The position numbers and the translations under genes are program-made. The notes beneath the pieces are model-generated. The model saw only the letters and a list, made by a program, of their open reading frames with translations. It did no database searches and was not told where the DNA came from. Positions 10,551-19,784 of a stretch of DNA of 27,651 nucleotides are shown here, in pieces; within the stretch, counting starts at the first letter, position 1, and the number at the start of each line of letters is the position of its first letter. The stretch is from contig BMAT01011498.1 of NCBI GenBank assembly GCA_019649035.1, positions 80,933 through 108,583 on the forward strand, given 5' to 3'. The DNA comes from Elysia marginata (taxonomy: Eukaryota > Mollusca > Gastropoda > Plakobranchidae).

Positions 10551-13500
10551 GTACAACAGTATAATTATATGTTTATGCCATATATCGAATACAAAATATT
10601 TTGAAACAAATGCTGCAAATTAAGATATATGATATAAGGCTAACGAATTTGTACCTTTTTTGCTTTTGCAGTTTTATCTGGGTTTTACGCTTTATTTTAG
10701 AGAAGAATGTACAATCGAAACCTCATAATTTGAGTCTCTAGGGAATGAAGAACAGCTTCGAATTAGGGGATTTAAATTATGTTCAAACTTCAAGGAATCA
10801 GATTTTTTTACTTTGCCATTTATTGTGCTCTAATCAGAGATGTAAATCTTTCAGGTTTAAGCTGATTTCAGCTTTTCTCCCCTCTAATGTGCAAACATTC
10901 GATCACCCTGATTAAAACTGTAGGAACCCAACTTTTTTTTTTTTTAATTTTTGCCTTTCACATTTTAAATTGTTAGATTATCCTTTTTTTTTTTTTGTAT
11001 TTTTTCAACAGAACGTTGGGCTTGGCATGTGAGGATATTTCCTATTGACCAAGAAGACTGCAGAAATTGCATCTTAGATGCAGCAACAAAAATCTCACAA
11101 GAAGCTTGGTACTATGTACCAAAGCGCAAAAATGGACCAGGGTATGTTCTTGACAGCTTATTTAGCTGATTGGAGCAGTTCACGTTAATAAACCAGTCAT
11201 ACATTAAAATTTAGGCATACTACCCATTTTGTTTCAGCTGTATCTTAAGAATCATATTCAAGTTTTTTGACGTTACAACATTGGCTTGAGCTAAATAATG
11301 GAAATGGATCAACTAGTCAGTGTTCTGGTGTTTACTCAAGTCATTTGTAGAGCCTTTGATATATCAAATAAAAATACATCTCAGCTGTGGTTGCTCATGG
11401 CCTACATAAAAAAAATATTTGCAAAGAAGGCACAAAGACATGTTAAGTCACACATTTTCATCAGTTGTGACTTCTAAGCCATTAATAGCATCTGGCCTAA
11501 CTCAGTAAAACTGGTTACTAAACTTTGCTCACATGTCAATACTTTAGCAGCTAGTGTACAGTTGGTATTGATATATCATTTTGTGTAGGCCTATTTAAAT
11601 ACAATTTCCTATAAATTTTAAATTTATAAATAAATTTGTTAACATAGCCCCCACAAGGTGCTTATTTACATACAAACTGTGGATTATAAATTATAGTTTT
11701 GATTGCTAAAATGTTTTGACAAATGAAACCCGTTTATCTTTACAGCTGCGCAGAGCTCAGCATGGTATCGTGTAATGAAGCCACTGCTGTAATGGCCAGA
11801 ATCATCCGCATGCCATTTTACCATCAGTATGTCACCCTAGAGGTCACTCGTCGCAGTCAGTCAACAGAGGGAGAGGGCCATCCATTTAACCAGATTGAAG
11901 AATCAGGTACTCAAAACTTTTAAAATCCTTTATTCCACTCGTCAGGGTCAGCATGAAAGTTGTTTTTTATGCTCTTTAGTACTCTTTGTGGAGATTTTCT
12001 CAGAAAAATTCCAGTGATCATAATCTTCTTCACATACGCAAAGAATCTATTTTAAGGTAAACTTAAACTGGTAAAAAACATCAAATTTCAGACCTGACAG
12101 TGTATGCACGATTTTTGGCTGTTGTGAAACGTTATGCTTTTTTGGTCATTTTGGTGAAAAAATTAGGTCAATGCGACAATTAGAAGTATTTTTTTTTTAA
12201 TTTTCAAAATTACCAAGATAGTAATAAATAATAGATTAATATTCTTATTTAATTTAAATTTCTCCATTTCTTGTTTTTTGCAAAATTTAGTGCGGTTTTG
12301 GCATGTTATCTCAAAAAGTATTCTAGATATTGACACAAAACTTTGTATACTTGTTTTGTCACTTATGATGAAGTTAACAAACTAGAACTAAGTGTTTATT
12401 ACAAATATTTTGTAAGTTATGTGGTAAAAAGATACCCCTACCCCTAAAAATATTTTGCAAAATTTGTAACTGATAGTTGTTAGGGGTATAAATAATGTTG
12501 TGCCATAAATATAGATTTTAGTTTGTTTCTAGATCATTAGCAAAGTAACATTATAACAAAGTTTGAAGAAGATTAGACTAAAACTTTTTGAGATATCTTG
12601 ACATTTGTGTTGCGCTTTTTTTGGCTGTGGAGACCCTAAAAATAGCCATTTTTATCATTTTTTCAAGAAAATTTGGTTAAAATCTTAGAAAAAAAAACAC
12701 ATCAATCACATTTTTTCACCTCAACCTTTCCACAGACCCATAGCTTTGCAGTGCCAGGTAGCAATTTCTATTTGCCAGTTTAATCTTACCTTAATACATT
12801 TGTCACAGAAATCTGGTTCAGCCCTCCTTGGTTTTCCATTTGGCTGGTGACGTGAATATGTGAACCTTTGGGTCCTCAAGATAATGTGTTTTGAATTCCA
12901 GAAAAATATTAGAAAGGCAATATCTCTTTTTAAAAATGTTTTGAGCTTTGACAGTGTGACCCATTCCTTTTGAAAGAACGGGTTCCGTTCAAGCATGAAG
13001 ATTAAACATATACTTGATAACTTTCAGCTCCATATCAATCGGGCCAGGCAGTTAGCACATTTTGAGGTCTTTGGTGATACAGGTATTGCATTTTGTAGTA
13101 TAATAAGATGACACTGCAAGTCCAGAAGTTGACACATACGTTTAAAAAAATTCTATTTTGAAGCAACATCTTTATAAAGATAAGTTTGTTAATCTTGAAT
13201 CTAGAACGTCAAGTTATAAATATGTCTCCTTGCGTGTAATTTACATTTGAATAATTCAAAATTTTCTTTTATTTCCAGCAAAGATTGTTTTTGATTCCAC
13301 AAAGTGTGAAAAGATAAAAAACACAGCAACCTCCAAAGGTAGGGCTTGAACAATGTTTTAGAAAATTTATATCCTTAAAAAAAGTATTTGATAGGACCTT
13401 TTCTCTATTCCAATTCTTGTCATTTACAAAACATCTGTCTGGTATGTTAGCATTGTAGGTATTAATTTTGTTTTCCCGGCTTTGTGATAAAGAATGGCAT

Positions 13501-16500
13501 CTTAAATCTCTGCTTACTAAAGGTGCTTCAGGTGATCCTGGTATCCTTCTTTATAAACATATACAAATTTCATTTTTATACTAAGCCCTCAAGTTGGTTC
13601 TCCTTGCCTTTCAGGCAATAACAATCAACTGGTCTTTGATGATGTGTCAATGTTATCTGACAAAAGACCTTTCAAATTTTTTGATGAACCATGCCAATCT
13701 TCTTTACAGGAAACCAAAAACGCAGAAGCCTGTGGGTTCGATATTTGTCTGAAAACACAAGCAAAGAGATCCTTCGGGTTCTCTTTCCGCTCTCACAGAG
13801 CACCCAAGTAGAAACGCATGACAATTTGCGGTGAGTAAAGCCTTGAGCAACCCAGTTCATAGGGCTTGCTCTTCAGCAGGCTTCATTAGAATGAGCTTGT
13901 TTGCTTCTAAGTGCAAACTGAGTTTGTAAGAAACCTCTGGCTGGCTGCAAACACTCATGAAGTGGACAGAAATATGCAGAAATTGCATGACTGTTCATGG
14001 ACATTTTCAGTACTTAGCTATAACTGCAGAACTGTTATAAGAATGTAATCATAAGTGGTCTGAATCAATGCTCTGTGCATTCCCATCTTCTTAACCTCTT
14101 CTCTTTGTTCTAGCATTCATGTTTTCAGGACATTTTGAGGGTAAGTAAAAGAAGTTGTTGACTTCAGGAAGTTTTACAGCTAACGATCTTCAATCAACTG
14201 TATAAAGTTCTTGTTTTCTTATTTTAAAGGTGCTATTAATTAAGTTTGACTGTTTGTAAAATTTTAATATCAGATGAGTTTTTAAACTCATGTAGATGTG
14301 TTTTATGATAATCTTTCTTGCACCAGTATCTGTTAATTTATTCTTTTTTATCTTGTTTCAGCTTTCTTTCTTTTTTTTCCTCCAAAAAATGCTAACAATT
14401 AAAATTGTGGCTGAGAATGTTTTTGTTATTTAATAGAAACTTGATAATTGAACAGTTCATTTAAATTGCCTGAGTAAAAAATGGGTAAAGAAAATTAAGC
14501 AGTTGTTACTCTTTAAATCTTACCTCTGCCCCCTTTAAGTATACACATTAAAACTGAAAAACATCTGGTTTATAAAGCAGCCTGTTTGAACTATGTAAAG
14601 CATTCCCATAAAGTGAGCCTACTTGCTCAATTTGATGTTAACAGATGAGTGCGTTGTTTTCGAGCTCCTTGATTGTCTTTTTAAGCCAATTTTGACGGTT
14701 GGGTGACTGAGACCACTTTCAAGGAAATGGAGGGGGGGAAAAGCTTTTAAAGATTTCATATTACGTAAAGTTTAAAGAGTTCACCAACTAATCCCCGAGT
14801 TGACTATCTCTCCCTGCCACCTTATGGGTTCAACTCATTTTGTGGGAGCTACACATATTGCTTTCCCATGATTTGCATTTCAAAACAAATTGCTTTGTAT
14901 TCTTAAGTTATGAGTTATGTTTTATTTCCTTCTGTTTCCGAACAGAATTGGCTTGGTGGAGGCTCATTCTAAAACTGATGTGTTGATCTTTATGAAAGCC
15001 TATCTTACAGTGATTATCAATGATGTTCACATCCTTGCGCTGCAAAACAAGGAACCAGGGGAGACTGAAAATGGTTAGTGACATTTGTTTCCCTCTTTTT
15101 TTTTAAGCTTCAATGTATTGGTACATGCTGGGGAGACTTTCCTTCTTTTACTCGTGAAACTGAAGGTGTCAAATAGTATTGCATGTAACACTCCTTTGCA
15201 AGCTAAAATTGTGTAAATCGTATAGCCTTGTTAACTGTCCTTTTAGAATCAGTAGTCATTTTTCAAGTTTGGGATAATATGTCCCTCTTCTCCCCCCCCC
15301 CCCCTCTCTCAAAAAGAAAGCATGCATATTATCAAAGTGACTACTTTCAAATGTTGAAAAAGATCAGTAGAATTACATGCATGTCCATTCTTGTAATTAC
15401 AGATAGGAATTCAAATACTGTTGGAAATCTCTTTAGTAAGTCTTGTTGACTTCAGGGATGTCAAATGTCTGAGAGAGGGGAAAAAACAGCAGGAATCCAG
15501 CTTTTTTAGACTTTCAGAAAATTTTCAGTCACCTTCTTATAAGTTTCCTGGATATCTGACATTAGGATTTAAAAAAATGAAATTTTGTGGTATGGACTGG
15601 AGCATTATCGAGTAATTAATATGTAAATTTGCAGAAAAGGTTAGAATTTTAAACTTTCTCTAACCTGAGAAACTCTGTAACTAAAGCAGGTCTATTTTCT
15701 GAGAGCTTTGGTGTCTTTAAAGGGCTCATTAAATCAAAATGAGCTTGAGTAAATTGTACCTAATTAACTCCAATTGCCTAACTGATAAATGCTTCTTAAT
15801 CTGTTAGTCATACTGAGATTTGCTTTCCTTCTTGTAATTTCAGAAACCAAAACAGAACTAGAAAAGTCAGTTACTGCTCTTGCTGAGCTTGAGGTTGCCC
15901 CAACAGAAGTGGCTGATCGCTCTGAGCAACGCAAGGATGACAAAGCTCAAACATCTCGTGTCTTGAAACGCACATTACATCAACAGCAACGGGCAATCGA
16001 TGGCAGGAGAAGGGAACTTCTGCAGGCCAAGCGTGGCCGCGGGGAGCCACCCAATAAGCGTGGCCCGCCGGGCGGTTGGGGAGGAGAATCTCGGTTCAAT
16101 GACAGAAGGGGTGGCCGGTTTGGCGGAGGTAACTTCGGTGGTGGTGGTGGTGGCGGCATGTTCCCCCCACCTCTTGGTGGTCGGGCAGCATTTGGAGGTG
16201 CAGGAGGTAAGGCTTGAAAATGATATGTCTACATACTTTATTAGAATGCTCTCTGAAAAGTAATCCAAACAGACCTAATGACTTTAAGTGAAATAACAAT
16301 ATTTTGAAATAGAGGGAAAAATGCAAAAGAAGGCTTAAGACATTGTCTCTTTTATTTATGACTCAAAATTGACAGAAAGCCAAGGCCTTTTCGGATCTTT
16401 AATAAAAAAACAGGAGGCACTAATTGGCACCCATTTAAGCACTGTTTTCATTTCAACAGCCTATTGTAACAGTGAGAATTGAAAATGGCATGCAGTTTGT

Positions 16501-18494
16501 TCTACAATAACTATGCCTGCATCTTTAGAGCGGTACATACAATCTCACACCATGCAATAAAGTCACTAAATGTAAATGATGAAAACTGTTTACAATGTCA
16601 TGCGATGTAAATGGCTGAATTGAGCCATGACCTAAGTGGTTATGACGTATATCGACCACATGATTCTCACGATAGGTGGGGAATTGTGGACCAAAAGTGC
16701 TCTAAGAGAGTTGTGTTTAAGCTGTATAATATTTTTCCTATCGAGCCATACAAAGGAGTGCGTAGTTGCAAAAGTAACGAAGAACAATTCTGTGTTTCCC
16801 AAGTTGTGACGTAGATATAGGTCAGAACTATTGACAACCGAGAGTAACTTAGGCGTGATTAGCTAAACCAAAGGAACTACTATGATTTGTTGAGTCCCTA
16901 GTTGTGGAAAAGGGAAAGAATGGAAAGTAAGCCTAGGCCTCTTGTTGTGTCTTTACATTGAATCGCATTAACTGATTCCCTCCGAAGCGTCTAATATTAG
17001 ACGATCAGATTCTCGTCAGACTACGAAGCGTCTAATATTAGACGCCAAAATATCTTTGGCTTTTAGGACTACTTAGAGATGCCGAAAAATCTGGCATAGT
17101 TTGTTTCAGTTTCGCTTTTGTTTGTTTACATTTCAGCAAGCATTGAGATTGATTTTCATCGGTATTTTAGGTGTTTTGATCTTTTTATTTGCAGTTTTTA
17201 TATAATCTAGATCTATAGAGTTGGCATTGCCCCAAACAGTTAGATGAGATACTAGATTCAGAAGGTTTACCGCTATCAAGGCTATGAATTTTCTACAAAA
17301 TATCCTAGATAACATCAGTGAGGGTGAGTTTAGCTCAGATGAAGAGTCTGATTTAGATCTAGAACTAGATGAAGATACAGAATCTAAACCCGAGAGTAGA
17401 TCTACTTTTTTTTTATTTCAGGTTTCTTACATAAAACCTATCTTATAAACACACTCAATACCCACAAATAATATGTTATTCTGAATTTCCATTCAATTTC
17501 CTTCAGTTTGATATGCAACATGATATGTTTTATTGAAAATACATGAAACAATAGTTGATTGCTTAGCACCACTGTCATGTAAAATGGCTAGGCTGTAAAA
17601 AAATTACGTCGAAATGAGAACAAAATTACGTAGGGAATGAGTTAAAACTTAAGAAACTGACCTATCCTCTAGATCTTCGTAGACGCAGAGATAAGCTTGG
17701 ACTCCAGTAACATGTAGATCTAAATCTTAGATTAAGGGACCTAGGCTGCTCCAACATTAACCTTTGCCTAAGTGAATCTAATACAGAAACCCCAAAAGAT
17801 CTAGAGAGATCTAGGTAACAGGGCAGCATAGGTATAGGGATCAGAGAGAGGTGAAAAGAAGAAAGAAATTAAGGAAAATAAAGGGTATGAGAGGTGCAGA
17901 AGTGGGACTAGGATGGAAAGGGGGAGAAAAAAGTAATTGAATGAAGAAAATCAAGGCGGACATCAAAGAAAAACAGACAGTAATAGACAGATGATATGCA
18001 TACGGAGGAAGGATGAATTTGATAAAGATAAATAAATATGGCCTGAAACACAACTTGCAATTAAAATAATTTTAAGACGATCAGGTGAGCAAAATTTTAT
18101 TTCACCTCCATGTCCGTATTTCACGGACCAAATAGAAGGAATGTCTCACATGCTTTTTAGAGTGTGTCTTAATCTTATGGCAAATGAATTCGGTGATTCA
18201 TTATAATGGCTCAACACAAATGTCAGGTTGCACTTTACCTAACTACCTTTTTACCTCATCACAGATATGGCAGCTGAAATGATGATGATGCAAGCCCAGC
18301 TAAATCAAACTATCCAGAACCAATTGATGATGTTACATCCTCGAGGAGGCAGCGGAGGATCAGGTTATAGTGGAGGTGGTGGATATGGTGGGGGCGGCAG
18401 TGGAGGCTATGGTGGTAGACGAGGTGGTCGAGGAGGAGGAGGAGGTGGTGGTGGTGGTGGTCGAGGAGGAAGAGGAGGAGGAGGACGCAAGTGA
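10268..18494 (+). CDS. Spliced gene: acidic / RRM-like / RGG-box protein, short isoform (491 aa)
   Basis: Exons by hand: 10268-10550, 11012-11141, 11746-11906, 13279-13338, 13710-13830, 14946-15073, 15844-16206, 18265-18494. Every junction is GT-AG and the phases (1,2,1,1,2,1,1) join into one frame of 492 codons including TGA. Residues 1-94 are acidic and rich in Glu, Asp and Gly. Residues about 97-175 (WHVRIFPI, then a helix-like DCRNCILDAATKIS, then ELSMVSCNEATAVMARI) and about 218-283 (SLWVRYL, KEILRVLF, RIGLVEAHSKTDVLIFM) have the strand-helix-strand-strand order of RRM folds. They lack the aromatic residues of canonical RNP1, so any RNA binding by these folds may be atypical. A charged helical stretch (about 297-345) precedes RGRG, RRGGRFGGG and poly-Gly. 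The C-terminal exon adds Met/Gln-rich helix-like sequence and a long RGG tract. The likely role is RNA binding in nuclear or cytoplasmic RNPs; this is inference from composition. I do not recognise a named orthologue. Confidence 0.85.
11012..11141 (+). CDS. Exon 2: first RRM-like segment, N-terminal half
   Basis: Acceptor TTTTTCAACAG after a long T-run; donor GTATGT. It encodes ERWAWHVRIFPIDQEDCRN and continues to AWYYVPKRKNGPG. The hydrophobic strand WHVRIFPI followed by an amphipathic stretch resembles beta1-alpha1 of an RRM. Phases in/out are 1 and 2. The frame is open only in the register dictated by exon 1. Confidence 0.9.
11142..11745 (+). other. Intron 2, nothing further recognised
   Basis: The spacer between exons 2 and 3 is AT-rich and holds no recognisable element or coding segment. 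Confidence 0.7.
11746..11906 (+). CDS. Exon 3: first RRM-like segment, C-terminal half
   Basis: Acceptor TTTATCTTTACAG; donor GTACTC. It encodes CAELSMVSCNEATAVMARII and then HQYVTLEVTRRS. A strand followed by a helix and a final strand would complete an RRM-like unit. The exon ends in a polar linker (EGEGHPFNQIEES). Phase 2 in, phase 1 out. Confidence 0.9.
12305..12365 (+). repeat. Dispersed CTCAAAAAGT repeat, copy 2 (plus)
   Basis: In intron 3. It shares ATCTCAAAAAGTATTC, GATATTGACAC and ACTTTGTATA with the copy near 10029 and, inverted, with the copy near 12540-12605, forming a loose inverted pair about 180 bases apart. Confidence 0.65.
12540..12605 (-). repeat. Dispersed CTCAAAAAGT repeat, copy 3 (minus)
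   Basis: Read on the minus strand this gives AAGATATCTCAAAAAGT and then CAAACTTTGTTATAA, the inverted counterpart of the copy at 12305-12365. The pair may be the arms of a diverged foldback element within intron 3. Confidence 0.55.
12721..12996 (-). other. 91-codon antisense open frame in intron 3, unrecognised
   Basis: An ATG-to-TGA frame on the minus strand contains the segment RHQPNGKPRRAEPDFCDKCI, with a Cys-x2-Cys pair and later a His-Cys pair. Its composition is less AT-driven than the surrounding frames, so it may be a relic of a transposase or other old coding sequence. I recognise no family, see no splice or regulatory support, and would not call it a gene. Confidence 0.25.
13279..13338 (+). 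CDS. Exon 4: short linker exon
   Basis: A 60-base exon with a strong acceptor (TTTTATTTCCAG) and donor (AAAG then GTAGGG). It encodes AKIVFDSTKCEKIKNTATSK, a basic linker between the two RRM-like units. Phase 1 on both sides, so it could be skipped without shifting the frame. Confidence 0.82.
13615..13709 (+). other. Candidate alternative 5' extension of exon 5
   Basis: TTCTCCTTGCCTTTCAG at 13598-13614 is a strong acceptor. In the phase set by exon 4 the following 95 bases are fully open (GNNNQLVFDDVSMLSDKRPF, then KFFDEPCQSSLQ). The extension is not a multiple of three, so it reads exon 5 in the wrong frame and stops at TAG 13809-13811. It could be a regulated frame-shifting choice feeding nonsense-mediated decay, or an unused site. 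Confidence 0.35.
13710..13830 (+). CDS. Exon 5: second RRM-like segment, first half
   Basis: Acceptor CTTCTTTACAG, donor GTGAGT. It encodes NQKRRSLWVRYLSENTSKEI followed by LRVLFPLSQSTQVETHDNLR. SLWVRYL occupies the RNP2 position and KEILRVLF the first helix. A stronger-looking acceptor 95 bases upstream (13614) could extend the exon but would shift the frame and stop at 13809-13811. Confidence 0.9.
13831..14945 (+). other. Intron 5, nothing further recognised
   Basis: No coding segment or element family is visible. T-rich runs occur before exon 6 as expected for a 3' splice region. Confidence 0.6.
14946..15073 (+). CDS. Exon 6: second RRM-like segment, second half
   Basis: Acceptor TTCTGTTTCCGAACAG, donor GTTAGT. 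It encodes IGLVEAHSKTDVLIFMKAY and then LTVIINDVHILALQN. IGLVEAHSKTDV fits strand 3 and helix 2 of an RRM but lacks the aromatic residues of RNP1. The exon ends in an acidic linker (KEPGETEN). Confidence 0.9.
15074..15843 (+). other. Intron 6 with a C-run
   Basis: It contains a pyrimidine tract with about fourteen cytosines (near 15291-15304) and no recognisable exon. The short open frames at 15228-15449 and 15421-15615 look accidental. Confidence 0.6.
15844..16206 (+). CDS. Exon 7: charged helix and first RGG/Gly-rich block
   Basis: Acceptor CTTGTAATTTCAG, donor GTAAGG. The first half encodes a charged, helix-forming segment (TELEKSVTALAELEVAPTEV, then SEQRKDDKAQ, RVLKRTLHQQQRAIDGRRRE). The second half is RGG-like (KRGRGEPPNKRGPPGG, DRRGGRFGGGNFGGG, then poly-Gly and MFPPPLGG). 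GC content rises sharply over this half, reflecting Gly/Arg/Pro codons. Phase 1 out, which is compatible with two different downstream exons. Confidence 0.92.
16983..17044. repeat. Two 21-bp direct repeats, each holding a perfect palindrome
   Basis: The palindrome CGTCTAATATTAGACG occurs at 16988-17003 and 17029-17044. Both lie inside an exact 21-bp direct repeat with an offset of 41 bases, and the second palindrome extends to 18 bp (17028-17045). They are subterminal in the piggyBac-like element, where transposase binding repeats would be expected. Confidence 0.92.
17284..17448 (+). pseudogene. Broken piggyBac-type transposase N-terminus (54 codons)
   Basis: MNFLQNILDNISEGEFSSDE is followed by ESDLDLELDEDTESKPESRS, then phenylalanine-rich sequence read from a T-run, and a TAA at 17446. 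A short helix followed by a Ser/Asp/Glu-rich acidic stretch is what piggyBac-family transposases usually carry before the catalytic domain. Nothing of the DDD catalytic domain or the C-terminal cysteine-rich domain remains. Assignment depends mainly on the flanking TTAA ends. Confidence 0.5.
17646..18264 (+). other. 3' part of intron 7, nothing further recognised
   Basis: Contains purine-rich sequence (about 17840-17950) and several AGATCT words, but no exon or named element. Confidence 0.55.
18265..18494 (+). CDS. Exon 8: alternative terminal exon with second RGG block and stop
   Basis: Acceptor TTTACCTCATCACAG. It encodes DMAAEMMMMQAQLNQTIQNQ, then LMMLHPRGGSGGSGYSGGGG, then repeated GGRGG to GGRK and TGA at 18492-18494. 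An AATAAA lies at 18555-18560, fitting use as a last exon. A good internal donor (CAA then GTGAGT at 18491) overlaps the stop. If used, splicing to 19597 adds only KGYW before another TGA (19607-19609), so inclusion of this exon always ends the protein here. Confidence 0.85.
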
Positions 18495-18554
18495 GTTCTT
18501 AACTTTTCTTTCCTCATTTCATCATGGGTCTGTTAAAAAATTTTTCTTGTCAAC

Positions 18555-18560
18555 AATAAA
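18555..18560 (+). terminator. Poly(A) signal AATAAA for the short isoform
   Basis: Canonical AATAAA 61 bases after the exon 8 stop codon, within the expected distance for a compact 3' UTR. Confidence 0.7.
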
Positions 18561-19123
18561 GTAGCCAATACTCCATTCCAAGTGTAGAAAACAAGTTGGA
18601 TTGCATGAGCAGCTTAAAGGGGCAGAGAGAGTTTTCGAAATCTTGCCTGTAAACAGTTTATATGCATCGGATCAAATAACTTTGGATATGTAGCTCAAAA
18701 GCAGTTTACACAATCCACGCACCAATTAGAAAAATAGTGTATGGAAAAACAATCCTCAAAAGATATAAATGGAAAAGATTTCGCTTTAGATGATATGAAG
18801 TCTAGCAGGAATATCACTTTTAAGGATCTTTTGCTGACACGAATTTTAATTCTCTTGCTTGCCCAACATGGGTTAACTGGCCGAAGAGTGTGATTGAGGC
18901 AACATTTTTTGCTTTAAAATTTTAACTTTAAGGCAAAGAAAATTTTTCTTTCAGGGTATAAGGTAGAAGTTAAACATGCACAAATTATGCTAAACTTGGC
19001 AAGTATTTGAAAAATATTTGTTTCTTTCTTCTCATATGACATAATTATTCTAGTGATTATAAAACCAGAAGTTTCTATCATACTTAAACTCTGTTATACA
19101 TGTATAAGATTTGAGATATCCGA

Positions 19124-19511
19124 TGTGATTGAGGCTGTGACTGAAGGTCTTAATTTTTTTTTTTTTTTCGTGAATATGGACAAAGGATTTCCACACATGC
19201 AAGCTAGAAAGTATTGATGTAGTCAAAATGACTTGATGTTGTACACATTAGACCACATCTTAATACACAATCACAAATGTAAAGTGTATTAGAACAGGAA
19301 TGGTTGCACACAAAATTAATTATTATTTCCTTTTGTTTCTTAAAGTCTGTAATGTCTTTTCAAATGCATATTTGCAACTACTCACTATGAAGTAGTTTTA
19401 TAAGAGATACAGGTCATTTTTATTATATCATATAATTTTTTGTTTTCACTGAAAATATCTTGTTGGTCATCAAAAGTGACAGAACAACCTTTTGTCATAG
19501 TCTCAATCACA
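19124..19511. mobile_element. Putative MITE with 25-bp terminal inverted repeats
   Basis: TGTGATTGAGGCTGTGAC and the following seven bases (19124-19148) are repeated inverted at 19487-19511 with 21 of 25 matches. The enclosed roughly 390 bases are AT-rich and non-coding. A third partial copy, TGTGATTGAGGC, lies at 18889-18900. Target-site duplication is not obvious. The superfamily is unknown. Confidence 0.6.
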
Positions 19512-19596
19512 GTCTGACCATAATTTAATTGTTGTTTTTTTAATAATATTTACTTCATAAAACCAATATCTAAATCAAAAGCTATTTTTCTTTCAG

Positions 19597-19649
19597 GGGC
19601 TACTGGTGAAGGCAGATCTGCTCCATTTAAGCCTCAAACTGTTCAAAGT
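19597..19649 (+). CDS. Exon 9: long-isoform exon used when exon 8 is skipped
   Basis: Acceptor TTTTTCTTTCAG, donor GTAAGT. Joined directly to exon 7 in phase 1 it reads GATGEGRSAPFKPQTVQS without a stop. Joined to exon 8 in phase 2 it stops after four residues. This supports exon 8 and exon 9 being alternative continuations of exon 7. Confidence 0.62.
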
Positions 19650-19784
19650 GTAAGTCTCCAAAACATTTTATCACGTGCTTGTAATTTTACACCATAAATA
19701 AAATAATCTTAAGAAATTTAAGGAGGATTCAAAATATAATTGAAATCCCTTCGGTAAATCAATTTGGTTTTTTTTTTGGGGGGT

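Larger units (their letters stand above)
16968..17645. mobile_element. piggyBac-like element with TTAA target sites (about 670 bp, non-autonomous)
   Basis: TTAA at 16968-16971 is followed by CTGATTCCCT. AGGGAATGAG is followed by TTAA at 17642-17645, so the ends are 10-bp inverted repeats with one mismatch flanked by the TTAA duplication typical of the piggyBac superfamily. Just inside the left end are two copies of a perfect palindrome. The interior holds an acidic open frame starting at 17284 that resembles the N-terminus of piggyBac transposases. At 670 bp it cannot encode a full transposase, so it is an internally deleted copy. It sits in the intron between exons 7 and 8. Confidence 0.72.

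Noticed and set aside
15975..16326. Minus-strand and alternative plus frames over exon 7
   Set aside because: These are shadows of the Gly/Arg-rich exon. Histidine and threonine runs arise from reading GGT repeats on the other strand.
18370..18564. Plus-strand frame of Val/Glu-rich repeats
   Set aside because: It is the +1 shadow of the GGN-rich RGG exon.
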